64,000 nt of DNA from Candidatus Desulfofervidaceae bacterium (GTDB lineage: Bacteria; Desulfobacterota; Desulfofervidia; Desulfofervidales; Desulfofervidaceae), in assembly GCA_027038965.1 (NCBI GenBank), contig JALWFG010000016.1, positions 1-64,000 on the forward strand. Reading direction: 5' to 3'. The notes under the pieces are model-generated. The model did not search any database. It worked only from the letters and a program-made list of their open reading frames with translations, and was not told where the DNA came from. Shown piece by piece: positions 32,066 through 41,428 of the stretch. Made by a program: the position numbers and the translations under genes. Position 1 is the first letter of the stretch; every line of letters begins with the position of its first letter.

Positions 32066-34240
32066 ATGCTCACAAGAAGAGGTTTTCTACAGTTTGTAGT
32101 TGGAGGGGCCTTAGGAGCCGTTTTTTCACCATTGCCCTGGCGAATTGCAGATGAGTTAGTGTTGTTTAGCCAACGATGGACACCTCAAGGGGCACCTGGC
32201 GATGAAAGCTGGTGTTACTCCATATGTCAACTTTGTCCCGGTGGATGTGGATTAAAGGTAAGGAAGATTAGTGAGAGGGTTGTTCAAGTAGAAGCCAATC
32301 CTTTAAGCCCTATCAATCGGGGCGTTTGCCCATTAGGAGCAGCAAGCGTTCAGTATCTTTATGGAGATAAAAGAAGAATCAAAAAACCTTTGAAAAGGAC
32401 AGGCAAGAGGGGAGAAGGTAAGTGGCAAGAAATTGAATGGGCCGAGGCCCTGAATTTGCTTACAAGTAAGTTAAACGATCTCAAAGGCTCTGGGGCCACA
32501 GAAGGGTTGCTTTGTATAGACGGCTCTGTATCTAAGGTGATGTCTGGCTTGTTGAAGAAGTTCTGTTATGCCTATGGAACGTCCAATTACTTTCATGTTA
32601 ATGCAGATGTGGGAGCTAGTATAGCCATTAAAGAAATGCAGGATTTTAATGGCTGTGTGGGATTTGATTTAGAAAATGCCGATTATGTTTTGAGTTTTGG
32701 GAGTCAATTGTTAGAAGGTTGGGGCGCACCAGGCAACTTGCAAGCTTTATATAATTATTGGTTTGAAAATCCGCTTAAACCAAAGGTCAAAGTTGTTCAG
32801 ATTGAACCCCGCATGTCGGATACGGCTGCTAAAGCTAGTGAATGGTTACCTAATTTGCCTGGAACAGAAGCCCTAGTAGCCTTGGGGTTGGCATGGGTAA
32901 TCTTAAAGGAAGGTAAATATAACCCTCGTTTTACAGGAGATGCTGATTTTGAAAGATTCAAACGGGCAGTTTTAGAAGGATTTAATCCAGACAAACTTGA
33001 AGAAAAGACAGGGCTCTGCAAGGACGATTTCATCAGAGTTGCAAGAGAATTTTGCAACGCCAAACACCCAATAGCCGTTTGGGGTAGAGGAAAGGGATTC
33101 AATTCTACAGGCGCCTTTGAAGTCTTGGCAATTCACTCCCTTAACGCCCTAGTTGGAAATATCAATCGTAAGGGTGGAACTGCCTTCTTTAAGGATGTTG
33201 TTGACGAAGTTTGGCCTGAAATTTCTACCCGTCAACCTAGAGATTTAGGAAAGTTTATAGAAAGTGTGGGTGCTAAAAAGGTCTATGCCGAAATAGCTCT
33301 TGTCTGTGAGGCTAATCCCGCTTACAAATATCCCGTGAGTTTTGGGAATGCCTTACAAAATGTGCCTTTCGTAGTAACCTTCACTCCTTTTATGAATGAC
33401 ACCGCCTTGGTGTCCGATTTGGTCTTGCCTACCCCGTTTTATATGGAGAAATGGGAAGCTATAACTACCCCTCGGGGGTTTTCATATCCTGTCTTTGGCC
33501 TTAGCTGTCCGGTTTGTAAATCTTCCTATGGGGTTAAACACCCCGGCGATGTTGTTTTGGCTGTAAGTAAAACCTTAGGACTAAAAGGCCTCCCATGGGA
33601 CAATTATAGAAATTTGCTTCAATATCTAGTTGAGAAAATTTGGTCCAAGGGAAAGGGATGTCTTTTGAAGGGCAACAAAAAGGTTGCTCTCCCCTCTAGT
33701 CCCCGACAGATGTGGAGTGAACTAACCACCTGTGTTTGGGCTAACCCAGAAGCTGTAAGCGGAGGAATTAAGAAATTTGATTTCGCTCCCTCAGTCTTTG
33801 CTGAAGGGATAAAGAGGCCTGTTTGGTCGGTTGAAGGAAAATCGGAGGATTATCCCTTTACCCTCATTCCCTGTGAATATCTTATTTTGCCTCAAGATTT
33901 AGGAGCGGCACCTTTCTTGGTAAAGCAATTGCCAGATACGGTTTTAAAGGGGTCTGACTTATGTGTAGAGGTTCATCCAGAGACGGCTTCTCAATGTGGT
34001 GTCAAAAATGGGGAGCTGGCCCTGCTTCAAACTCCATTAGGGCAGGCCAGAGTAAGGGTTTTCTGCAATGAATGTATCCGTCCGGGTATTATTGGTATTC
34101 CTGTAGGATTGGGACATAAGGGATACGATGAATACTTGGCCGGTAAGGGTATAAACGCTTACACAATTTTAGGTTACAATGAGGAAGCAACAGGGGTTGC
34201 TTCGTATGTTATGAATAAAGCAAACTTGGTAAAAATATAA
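32066..34240 (+). CDS. qrcB: QrcB, molybdopterin-oxidoreductase-like subunit
   Basis: A 724-residue protein of the molybdopterin oxidoreductase family with an N-terminal twin-arginine-type signal (MLTRRGFLQFVVGGALG), so it is exported folded. A 4Fe-4S site follows (CQLCPGGCGLKV ... GVCPLG), then domains for the cofactor (RDLGKFIESVGAK; DLVLPTPFYMEKWEAITTPRGF; the C-terminal VHPETASQCGVKNGELALLQTPLGQARV). In Desulfovibrio vulgaris QrcB has no detectable Mo or W, so a structural or electron-transfer role is known for the family. The gap to qrcA is 11 bases; the two genes are co-transcribed. Confidence 0.87.
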   Translation: MLTRRGFLQFVVGGALGAVFSPLPWRIADELVLFSQRWTPQGAPGDESWCYSICQLCPGGCGLKVRKISERVVQVEANPLSPINRGVCPLGAASVQYLYGDKRRIKKPLKRTGKRGEGKWQEIEWAEALNLLTSKLNDLKGSGATEGLLCIDGSVSKVMSGLLKKFCYAYGTSNYFHVNADVGASIAIKEMQDFNGCVGFDLENADYVLSFGSQLLEGWGAPGNLQALYNYWFENPLKPKVKVVQIEPRMSDTAAKASEWLPNLPGTEALVALGLAWVILKEGKYNPRFTGDADFERFKRAVLEGFNPDKLEEKTGLCKDDFIRVAREFCNAKHPIAVWGRGKGFNSTGAFEVLAIHSLNALVGNINRKGGTAFFKDVVDEVWPEISTRQPRDLGKFIESVGAKKVYAEIALVCEANPAYKYPVSFGNALQNVPFVVTFTPFMNDTALVSDLVLPTPFYMEKWEAITTPRGFSYPVFGLSCPVCKSSYGVKHPGDVVLAVSKTLGLKGLPWDNYRNLLQYLVEKIWSKGKGCLLKGNKKVALPSSPRQMWSELTTCVWANPEAVSGGIKKFDFAPSVFAEGIKRPVWSVEGKSEDYPFTLIPCEYLILPQDLGAAPFLVKQLPDTVLKGSDLCVEVHPETASQCGVKNGELALLQTPLGQARVRVFCNECIRPGIIGIPVGLGHKGYDEYLAGKGINAYTILGYNEEATGVASYVMNKANLVKI

Positions 34241-34255
34241 GGAGAAAGGTAAGCC

Positions 34256-35047
34256 ATGGGACACGAAGAGAAGGAAAATTGGAGTCATGCTGAGAAATAT
34301 GTCATGGTAATTGACATTGATAAATGCACGGGCTGTGGGGCCTGTGTGGTCGCCTGTTCACAGGAAAACAATATTCCTGTTAGGACAGACGAAACGGATA
34401 AGTATATGTCTCTGAACTGGTTGGTGATTTATCGGGTAACCAATGCCCAACCCTTTCCTAAGACAAAGGTAGTTTATGTTCCCAGGCCTTGCATGCACTG
34501 CGATGATCCCATTTGTGTTCATGTATGTCCAGCCTCAGCCACAGATAAAGATGCTAAAGGGATTGTCAGTCAAATTTATCCCCGTTGTTTTGGGTGTCGG
34601 TACTGTATGGCCGCTTGTCCCTATCATGCCAGGGTGTTCAATTGGTATGACCCGGTTTATCCTAAAGGCACAGAAAGGGGATTTAATCCCGATGTTTCTA
34701 CCCGGATGAGAGGGGTAGTAGAAAAGTGCTCCTTTTGCAATCACCGCTATCAGCATGCTAGGGATAAGGCCATTGCTGAAGGAAGGGTCTGTCTGGAAGA
34801 TGGAGAATATATCCCTGCTTGTGCTGAGGCCTGTCCTACCAAGGCAATTTATTTTGGTAATATAAAGGATCCCAATAGCCAAGTTTCAAGAATTTTGAGA
34901 GAGGAAAGGCCCCATGTTTTCCGGCTCTTGGAAAAATATGGTTCGGAACCTAGTGTTTATTACATTAGCCGTCAGGATTGGGTCAGGCCTCGTTTAGATT
35001 GGGTGTTAGAAGAAGAACATAAAAAGTATAAAAACTCAATGAAATAA
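34256..35047 (+). CDS. qrcC: QrcC, four-cluster ferredoxin subunit
   Basis: A 263-residue periplasmic-side iron-sulfur protein related to DmsB/PsrB. Cysteine groups in order: CTGCGACVVACS, CMHCDDPICVHVCP, CFGCRYCMAACP and CSFCNHR with a later CAEACP, giving up to four clusters. It has no signal peptide of its own, as expected if it travels with QrcB through the Tat path. It hands electrons to the membrane subunit QrcD. Fifteen bases separate it from qrcB, with ribosome site GGAGAAAGG. Confidence 0.87.
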   Translation: MGHEEKENWSHAEKYVMVIDIDKCTGCGACVVACSQENNIPVRTDETDKYMSLNWLVIYRVTNAQPFPKTKVVYVPRPCMHCDDPICVHVCPASATDKDAKGIVSQIYPRCFGCRYCMAACPYHARVFNWYDPVYPKGTERGFNPDVSTRMRGVVEKCSFCNHRYQHARDKAIAEGRVCLEDGEYIPACAEACPTKAIYFGNIKDPNSQVSRILREERPHVFRLLEKYGSEPSVYYISRQDWVRPRLDWVLEEEHKKYKNSMK

Positions 35048-35059
35048 AGGAGAGGTAAA

Positions 35060-36298
35060 ATGGATGCTGCTTTGATTCCTCCCGGAGTGCAAAGGTGCAG
35101 CTTTAAGAAGTTTATGGTATGGATTGGTTTTGTTTTGCTTTTATTACTCTGGGGTCTATACGGCACCGCCTTATGTCTAATTAAGGGCTTAAATCAAACC
35201 CACATGAATAACTATTATGGATTTGCCCTGTGGATCTTTCTTGACCTCGGAGTCATTGCTTTAGGCGCAGGTGCCTTTTTCACAGGGTTTTTGCGTTACA
35301 TTGTTGGTATTGATAAGCTCAAAAATATAATAAACATCGCTGTTATTATTGGATGGTGTTGTTATGGTGGTGCCCTTTTAATCCTGGCCATTGATGTAGG
35401 ACAACCTTTGAGGGCTTGGCATATATTCTGGTATCCCAATGTCCATTCTATGCTTACCGAGGTGTCCTTTTGCATTACCTGTTACTTTACAGTGCTTTGT
35501 GTTGAGTACTTGCCTATCATTCTGGAAAATCCCCAGCTTGATAAGAATCGTTTCATCCACATCTTAAGCCATAATTTTCATGAGTATATGTTTATCTTTG
35601 CCGCCCTAGGAACCTTTCTTTCCTTCTTTCATCAGGGGTCTTTAGGTGGTACCTTTGGTGTCCTTTTCACTAGGCCTTTTGCCTATCGGACTGGTTTTTT
35701 CGTTTGGCCATGGACGTTCTTCCTCTTTATTCTTTCGGCCATTGCTTCAGGTCCAGCCTTGACCCTCTTAATCACTTGGTTTATGCAAAAGGTAACTGGC
35801 AGAAAATTGGTATCTTACGATGTTTTGGAATTAATGGGCAAGATTGCAGGAACGCTTCTTTTTATTTACATGATATTTAAACTGATTGATACTTGGTATT
35901 GGATTGAACACGTGCTTCCTTCCAAGGGTATGACTTTGGCCGATTGTTACAAGGGTTGGTTTGGCTCTTATGGTTATTGGCTGTTGGTGGCTGAGTTGGG
36001 TGTATTTGGAGTAATTCCTGCTCTCATTCTCGTCTGTCCTGCCTTGAGAAAAAGGGAGTTTTGGCTTATTCTTGGAGCATTGATGGATTGCACGGGTATT
36101 GCTCTCAATCGTTTTGTGATGGTGCTTCAAAGTTCAGCCGTGCCTACTTATCCTTTTGACAAGTGGCCCTCTTATATGCCCAGTTGGCAGGAATGGGCAA
36201 CCTTCGGAATGGTATTAGGAATAACTCTACTAGTAATTTCTCTTTCATATCGCTATTTGCCTCTCTTCCCTCAAGAGAAAGAACTTAATAGGAATTAA
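35060..36298 (+). CDS. qrcD: QrcD, NrfD-like integral membrane subunit
   Basis: A 412-residue protein with about ten hydrophobic segments and the NrfD/PsrC pattern (GFALWIFLDLGVIALGAGAF near residue 55; FSFFHQGSLGGTFGV around 195). It binds menaquinone in the membrane and has no cofactor. Together with QrcABC it reduces menaquinone with electrons from periplasmic hydrogenases and formate dehydrogenases via c3, and contributes to proton motive force. Last gene of the operon; a bidirectional terminator follows. Confidence 0.88.
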   Translation: MDAALIPPGVQRCSFKKFMVWIGFVLLLLLWGLYGTALCLIKGLNQTHMNNYYGFALWIFLDLGVIALGAGAFFTGFLRYIVGIDKLKNIINIAVIIGWCCYGGALLILAIDVGQPLRAWHIFWYPNVHSMLTEVSFCITCYFTVLCVEYLPIILENPQLDKNRFIHILSHNFHEYMFIFAALGTFLSFFHQGSLGGTFGVLFTRPFAYRTGFFVWPWTFFLFILSAIASGPALTLLITWFMQKVTGRKLVSYDVLELMGKIAGTLLFIYMIFKLIDTWYWIEHVLPSKGMTLADCYKGWFGSYGYWLLVAELGVFGVIPALILVCPALRKREFWLILGALMDCTGIALNRFVMVLQSSAVPTYPFDKWPSYMPSWQEWATFGMVLGITLLVISLSYRYLPLFPQEKELNRN

Positions 36299-36308
36299 GA
36301 CATTATAT

Positions 36309-36339
36309 GAGGCCTGGGGGTGTCTTTCAGGCCTCTTTT
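36309..36339. terminator. Bidirectional terminator between qrcD and mfd
   Basis: GAGGCCTG and CAGGCCTC (8-base arms) enclose a 10-12-base loop and are followed by TTTTA on the plus strand. The minus-strand side runs into the end of mfd, so the hairpin overlaps the mfd stop codon region and can end both convergent transcripts. Confidence 0.65.
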
Positions 36340-39300
36340 ATCTCTAACAAGGCCTTAATCACTCGACTTGCCTTTTCCAAGGGCGTTTCCTTCTTTAAGG
36401 GCACAGTTAGTTCCCCTTGGGGGGTTAAGCGGTAACTTGGTCGTTCAGCCAGAAATTTAATCATTTTTTCGGCTTCAATAGGGCTTTTAGCAGAAAAGGA
36501 AAGTCGCAAGTAGCCGTCTTTCACATCCAACCGCTCAACACCTAAATCCCGACACCAAATTTTTAGTTTGAGGAGCTGAAAGGCCGTTTCCACCGGATTA
36601 GGAAACCTCCCATAGCGATCTATCATCTCTTCCTTTAAATCTTCTAATTGGTCTTTTTCCTTTATTTGGCTTAATCGCTGGTAAAAGACCAGTCGTTGCC
36701 TTTTATCAGGAATATAATCAGGAGGAATGTAAGCCGCTACTCTCAATCTAATTTCAGGCTCTATTTCCTCCCGGGCTGGTTGCCCCTTAAGCTCTTGCAC
36801 GGTTTTATGAAGCAGTTCTAAATACATTTCATATCCCACAGCAGCAATATGCCCTGATTGGGCCATACCTAAGATATTCCCTCCACCTCTCATTTTGAGA
36901 TCGTGCATGGCCAATTTGTATCCTGAGGAAAGCTCTGTGTGTTCTAAGAGGGCCTTGAGACGCCTTTGGGCTTGCTTGGTAATAATTTGCCTGCCAGGAA
37001 CCAAGAGATAGGTATAAGCTTGACGCCGACACCTCCCTACTCGGCCCCTAAGGTGATAAAGCTGTGCCAACCCAAACATATCGGCCCGATTGATAATAAT
37101 GGTATTGGCATTAGGAACATCAAGCCCAGATTCAACAATACTCGTACATAAAAGAACATCAATTTGATGGTGCAAAAATTGAAACATCACCTTTTCAAGC
37201 TCTGTTTCAGGCATTTGACCATGGGCAATACCTATTCTCACCTGGGGCAAAAGTTTTCCCAAAAAGCGGCCTAGGCTAGGCAAACCTTTAATACGGGGAT
37301 GGATAAAGAACACCTGTCCACCTCGCTTTAATTCTTGAGTAATAGCCTCTTTTATTAAAACAGGGTTGAACTTGGCAAGATATGTTTTTACAGGTCTTCT
37401 CCCTGGGGGAGGTGTTTCTATCAAACTCATATCTCTAATGCCCAAAAGGGATAGATACAAAGTTCTGGGAATAGGGGTAGCACTTAGGCTTAAGACATCT
37501 ACGGTGGTCTTAAGCTGTTTAAGGTGTTCCTTCTGCCTTACTCCAAAACGATGTTCTTCGTCTATGATAATCAAGCCTAGATCCTTAAAAGTGACATCCT
37601 TTTGCAAAAGGCGGTGGGTCCCCACCACAATGTCAATCTTGCCTGTTTTAAGGCCTTCTAGAATTTCCTTCTGTTCTTTGCGGGAGCGAAAGCGATTAAG
37701 ACAGGCAATATTTAACCCAAATTCCTGAAGGCGAGATTTAAAGGTCAAGAAGTGCTGTTCGGCCAAGATGGTAGTGGGCACTAAAACTGCCACTTGTTTG
37801 CCGTCCAACACGGCCTTAAAGGCAGCCCTGACAGCAACCTCGGTCTTTCCAAAACCTACATCTCCACACACAAGCCTGTCCATAGGGGCAGGACGCATCA
37901 TGTCGGCCAGCACATCATTAATGGCCTTCTGCTGGTCTGGAGTTTCGGTGTAAGGAAAACTGCATTCAAATTGGTAAAACATGTCATCAGGAGGAGAAAA
38001 AGAATAGCCTGCTTGAGACATACGCCTGGCATAAAGCTCAAGTAACTCTTTAGCAACCCTTTCCACCGCCTTCTTAACTCGGCGTTTGGTGCGACTAAAG
38101 GTTTGGCCCCCCAATCGGTCCAAGGATGGAGGGGCATCAGAAACCCCCCTATATTTATGGACCATATAAAGCTTATCTACCGGCAAATACAGCTTGGCCC
38201 CTTCTTCATATTCCAAAACCAAAAAATCCGTAGTAATACCACCCGTGGTAAGGGTTTGCAGCCCCAGGTAACGTCCAATTCCATGTTCTTGATGGACCAA
38301 ATAATCCCCTATATTTAAATCCTCAAAGCTACTTATCGGTAAAAGGTCTTTATAGTCCCCTTTCTTAAGGGTTGGTGGTTCAAAGGATTGTCCAATCTGC
38401 CAGTCCTTCTCTCCAAGGATAATCAATTTATCCTCTAAATCCAAAAGACCGGTGTCCAACTTCCCTTTATAAATCCAGATGCCCGGAACCATTTTTAGGG
38501 GAGGGGATTTGGCTTCAGCAGAAAACCCCCACGAGTTCAAGATTCCCTTAATTTTCCTTTGGTTAAATGAACTGGAAGCAGCAAACACCAGGCATAAATT
38601 CATCTGCACCCATGTGCCAAGACTTTCTTTAAGAAAGCGGGATTTTTTTTCAGGTTCAATGCCTTCTTCAAAAGGCCTTTTAAAAGAGAAGATAACACTT
38701 TTATGGCCATCTAAAACAGGAAGGCTGGTGCCCAAAATTGTCTTTTTAAAGGCCCGTTTTGCCTCAGACCAAGGGATAAAGAGATAATCAAAGGGTAAAA
38801 ATGGCCTTTTTTCTGCTTGGAGGTCTTCTAAGTGAAGTTTAATTGCCTTTTCTTGTCCCAAGGCCTCTTTTTGAAGAGCCTCATCTTCTACCAACAAAAA
38901 AATGGTTTTTGGGGGTAGATAATCAAACAAAGTGGCGGAATCTGAAAATAAGGGGAAGAAGTCTTCTATTCCTGGCTGATGAATAGGCAGCGAAAGAAGA
39001 CCGGAGATCCTTTCTTTGTCCCAGATTGGCAACGCCAAATCTTTCAATCGGTTCTGGGCTTGACTATAAGCCTCTTCTTCTTGAGGGATGGGATTGGCAG
39101 GTATGAGAATAAATTCATCAAGGGAGACCTCTGAACGTTGAGTAATAGGATTAAAAAGGCGAATAGACTCAAGGAAATCACCAAAAAACTCAAGCCTCAA
39201 TGGGAGATGATAAAGGGGGCAAAAAATATCTACAATATCACCTCTCAGGCTAAATTCCCCTATTCCTTCTACCAGGGAAACCCTTTCATATCCTGCCCTC

Positions 39301-39758
39301 TGAAGATAACGAATTAAGCCCTCTCGAGGGATTTCTTCTCCTTTCTCATATATTTGGGTAAATCTATTTAAGTGATTTTTAGAAGGATACCGTGAAGTTA
39401 TTCCCTTAGGCGTAGTAATAAGAATGGAATTGGGGACATTTAAAAGCCCAAAGAGGGCTGCAAATTGCTTTCCCAAGATTTCTGGTCTAGGACTTAAACC
39501 ACAAAAGGGTAAAAAATTCTCCGTGGGCAAAAATTGAACCCTTTGAGAAAGGGGTAAGGTCTGAGGTGTTTGAATGAAAAAACTTATAGTCTCAAACCAG
39601 GTTTGAAGGTCTTCACTAGAAGGCAAAATGATTACTAAGGGCGTCTTTACCTTTTGACTTAACCTATAAACCACATAGCCTAGGGCGGTCCTGTGAACAC
39701 CACCTAGACAAACAGTAGAATACTGATTTAAATACGCCCAAAGCTTGTCCAAATCCAT
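36327..39758 (-). CDS. mfd: Mfd, transcription-repair coupling factor
   Basis: An 1143-residue protein, normal length for Mfd. The N-terminal UvrB-like part has LQRAGYERVSLVEGIGEFSLRG and DIVDIFCP. The RNA polymerase-interacting domain has YLVHQEHGIGRYLGLQ and VDKLYMVHKYRG. The motor domain has Walker A LVCGDVGFGKTEVAVRA, DEEH box IIIDEEHRFGVRQKE, motif III LSATPIPRTL, motif V ESGLDVPNANTIIINRAD and motif VI LRGRVGR. It removes stalled RNA polymerase and recruits UvrA. A housekeeping gene; convergent to qrcD and likely outside the mobile element. Confidence 0.94.
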   Translation of the reverse strand: MDLDKLWAYLNQYSTVCLGGVHRTALGYVVYRLSQKVKTPLVIILPSSEDLQTWFETISFFIQTPQTLPLSQRVQFLPTENFLPFCGLSPRPEILGKQFAALFGLLNVPNSILITTPKGITSRYPSKNHLNRFTQIYEKGEEIPREGLIRYLQRAGYERVSLVEGIGEFSLRGDIVDIFCPLYHLPLRLEFFGDFLESIRLFNPITQRSEVSLDEFILIPANPIPQEEEAYSQAQNRLKDLALPIWDKERISGLLSLPIHQPGIEDFFPLFSDSATLFDYLPPKTIFLLVEDEALQKEALGQEKAIKLHLEDLQAEKRPFLPFDYLFIPWSEAKRAFKKTILGTSLPVLDGHKSVIFSFKRPFEEGIEPEKKSRFLKESLGTWVQMNLCLVFAASSSFNQRKIKGILNSWGFSAEAKSPPLKMVPGIWIYKGKLDTGLLDLEDKLIILGEKDWQIGQSFEPPTLKKGDYKDLLPISSFEDLNIGDYLVHQEHGIGRYLGLQTLTTGGITTDFLVLEYEEGAKLYLPVDKLYMVHKYRGVSDAPPSLDRLGGQTFSRTKRRVKKAVERVAKELLELYARRMSQAGYSFSPPDDMFYQFECSFPYTETPDQQKAINDVLADMMRPAPMDRLVCGDVGFGKTEVAVRAAFKAVLDGKQVAVLVPTTILAEQHFLTFKSRLQEFGLNIACLNRFRSRKEQKEILEGLKTGKIDIVVGTHRLLQKDVTFKDLGLIIIDEEHRFGVRQKEHLKQLKTTVDVLSLSATPIPRTLYLSLLGIRDMSLIETPPPGRRPVKTYLAKFNPVLIKEAITQELKRGGQVFFIHPRIKGLPSLGRFLGKLLPQVRIGIAHGQMPETELEKVMFQFLHHQIDVLLCTSIVESGLDVPNANTIIINRADMFGLAQLYHLRGRVGRCRRQAYTYLLVPGRQIITKQAQRRLKALLEHTELSSGYKLAMHDLKMRGGGNILGMAQSGHIAAVGYEMYLELLHKTVQELKGQPAREEIEPEIRLRVAAYIPPDYIPDKRQRLVFYQRLSQIKEKDQLEDLKEEMIDRYGRFPNPVETAFQLLKLKIWCRDLGVERLDVKDGYLRLSFSAKSPIEAEKMIKFLAERPSYRLTPQGELTVPLKKETPLEKASRVIKALLEIKEA

Positions 39759-39799
39759 AACTACGCTGTGCTTCTATCTATTGGGAATCAGCAGCCCTT

Positions 39800-40591
39800 T
39801 TAATCTCTATAGCGATAGTAGTATAGAGGAATGTCTTTCACAATAGCCGAAACGGCGTTTTTAATCATTACATCCAATGCCTTCGCCAAAGGGGTATTCT
39901 GGTAGATATCAATCCCGGTCCCTGTAGCCTTGGTCTTTCCAATTTTACCTCCCCCAGCCATTACCCTCCAGTCCTTGGCCCTACCCTCTACAGTAACGGC
40001 CTTGATGACTCTTCCCGTACGAACATCAATTAATCTGATTTCCATAGCCAAATAGGCCTTTTTTTCTACCAAGATTCCTCCGGTTACATTCTGGTCACCA
40101 TGATGCTTCCAAGGCACAACGATAGGAACAATAAGCCCGGATTCATTTGGCTTTAATGCTGTAATGACACCTAAAATGAGCACATCTGCTCCTTCTAAAA
40201 GTCCTTGCGGAACTGCCCTTTTGATATTTACGTACTGTCCTTGATTCAAGTCTATTTCCTGCTTTAGGAATTGAAGTCCAATACCCCGTTCAAGCAAGAT
40301 GAATCTACCAGTTTGAAAAAGACTGGTAGCAAGCATATCTGTAGCGGCATCGGCCAAGGTATTATCACACTGTTTGGTCTTACACAAAATGTCAGCAATA
40401 GCAATTCTGGCCTTTGGACCATGATATTTAATTACCTGCTCTGCCTTAGGCCCTTGGCTCTCAATATTGGCCTTGATAGAAGGCCCACATCCACAAACAA
40501 GACATAAAAAGACGAAAAGGTTAATGAAGTTTAGGAAGCAATAAATGAGATTTCCTCTCAAATATTGACAGTCCACTTTAAATATCCCCAT
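39800..40591 (-). CDS. CsgG-like secreted lipoprotein, short paralogue
   Basis: About 263 residues from the ATG at 40591 (GGGG upstream; the TTG at 40627 has no clear ribosome site). N-terminal hydrophobic segment with a lipobox-like end (FLCLVCGCGPS). The body matches CsgG-type domains: ARIAIADILCKT, TDMLATSLFQTGRFILLERG, LLEGADVLILGVITAL and AMEIRLIDVRTGRVIKAVTVEG. CsgG-family proteins sit in the outer membrane or periplasm and some form export pores. Similar over its full length to the first half of the protein at 41429-42880, so the two are paralogues. Whether it forms a pore is unknown. Confidence 0.75.
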   Translation of the reverse strand: MGIFKVDCQYLRGNLIYCFLNFINLFVFLCLVCGCGPSIKANIESQGPKAEQVIKYHGPKARIAIADILCKTKQCDNTLADAATDMLATSLFQTGRFILLERGIGLQFLKQEIDLNQGQYVNIKRAVPQGLLEGADVLILGVITALKPNESGLIVPIVVPWKHHGDQNVTGGILVEKKAYLAMEIRLIDVRTGRVIKAVTVEGRAKDWRVMAGGGKIGKTKATGTGIDIYQNTPLAKALDVMIKNAVSAIVKDIPLYYYRYRD

Positions 40592-40627
40592 TGAATGCAA
40601 TTTACCCCTATATAAGAATACTCGCAA

Positions 40628-40864
40628 GATGGAGTAGCGCTTAAGCTACTTATTATCCATCTATAGTAAAATCTTGCCAAGGGGGTTTGATTTCCCACTT
40701 TCTAAAAGAAACGGAAACCCTACTTGTCTTTCTACACTATCAAGAGATTTGAGGCAAAAACTGCTAGCACTTCGTCTAGGCTTACAATCAACACCAATAC
40801 TACGGTTGGCCCCCACCTCGGATAGAAAAAACTGAACTAAAGATAAAAAAATGATCCAAAGATT
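40628..40864. other. Gap between the CsgG-like gene and the small secreted protein
   Basis: About 240 bases. I see no gene or strong terminator here. Confidence 0.3.
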
Positions 40865-41401
40865 TCATTGCTTGAGTAGCTTTTTCATACCTTCCCAGTC
40901 AAACTTTTTGGCTATTTCTAAAGCTTCTTGCCAACTCATGTTCTCAAAGCTTAAAACAAAAACACCTCTAACCATTTGAGATGCCTGCAAATCTTTATCC
41001 AGACAAACGACAATGGCGCCATGTCTGTCCTTTTTGTGATAGTTAATGCCCACAGGAAAACCATTGATGGTGGTGGTTTTTATGAATTCTTCTGTTGAAT
41101 CCATCTGAAAGTTGGAAGCAAAAGGGGCCCAAGTTCCCATTGCCCATTGTATGCCACAAAAAATCTGGGCTTCAAGGTGTTTGCCTCCTTTACTATAAGC
41201 CCGATGAGCTGAAGCCAATTCCCCCATTGGACTGCCTGTCATATTCATTCCTTCACACTTTTCTGCCTGCCAACCAGCAATACTTTTGAGCAAAGCACCT
41301 AGCTTTTGATAAGGAGGGCACTGACCAGCTATGAGGCTAACCGAAAAAAACAAAATGATTGTTATTATAATTCCTGAAAACCATTTTATGTTTCTTCCCA
41401 T
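40865..41401 (-). CDS. Small secreted protein between CsgG-like paralogues
   Basis: About 178 residues from the ATG at 41401. A clear signal peptide (IKWFSGIIITIILFFSVSLIAG) ends near a Gly-Gln site. The mature part starts CPPYQKLGALLKSIAGWQAEKCEG, with two more cysteines later (QIFCGIQWAMG and VVCLDKDL), so disulfides are possible. No family recognised with certainty. Its place between two CsgG-like lipoprotein genes on the same strand suggests a shared transcript and a common envelope job. Confidence 0.65.
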   Translation of the reverse strand: MGRNIKWFSGIIITIILFFSVSLIAGQCPPYQKLGALLKSIAGWQAEKCEGMNMTGSPMGELASAHRAYSKGGKHLEAQIFCGIQWAMGTWAPFASNFQMDSTEEFIKTTTINGFPVGINYHKKDRHGAIVVCLDKDLQASQMVRGVFVLSFENMSWQEALEIAKKFDWEGMKKLLKQ

Positions 41402-41428
41402 TCTCAAAATGCTCCTTCACTTAAGTCT

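Noticed and set aside
32066-36298. A polysulfide or DMSO reductase instead of Qrc
   Set aside because: The order multihaem cytochrome, molybdopterin-like protein, ferredoxin, NrfD-like protein is the Qrc arrangement; PSR and DMSO reductases lack the first gene.
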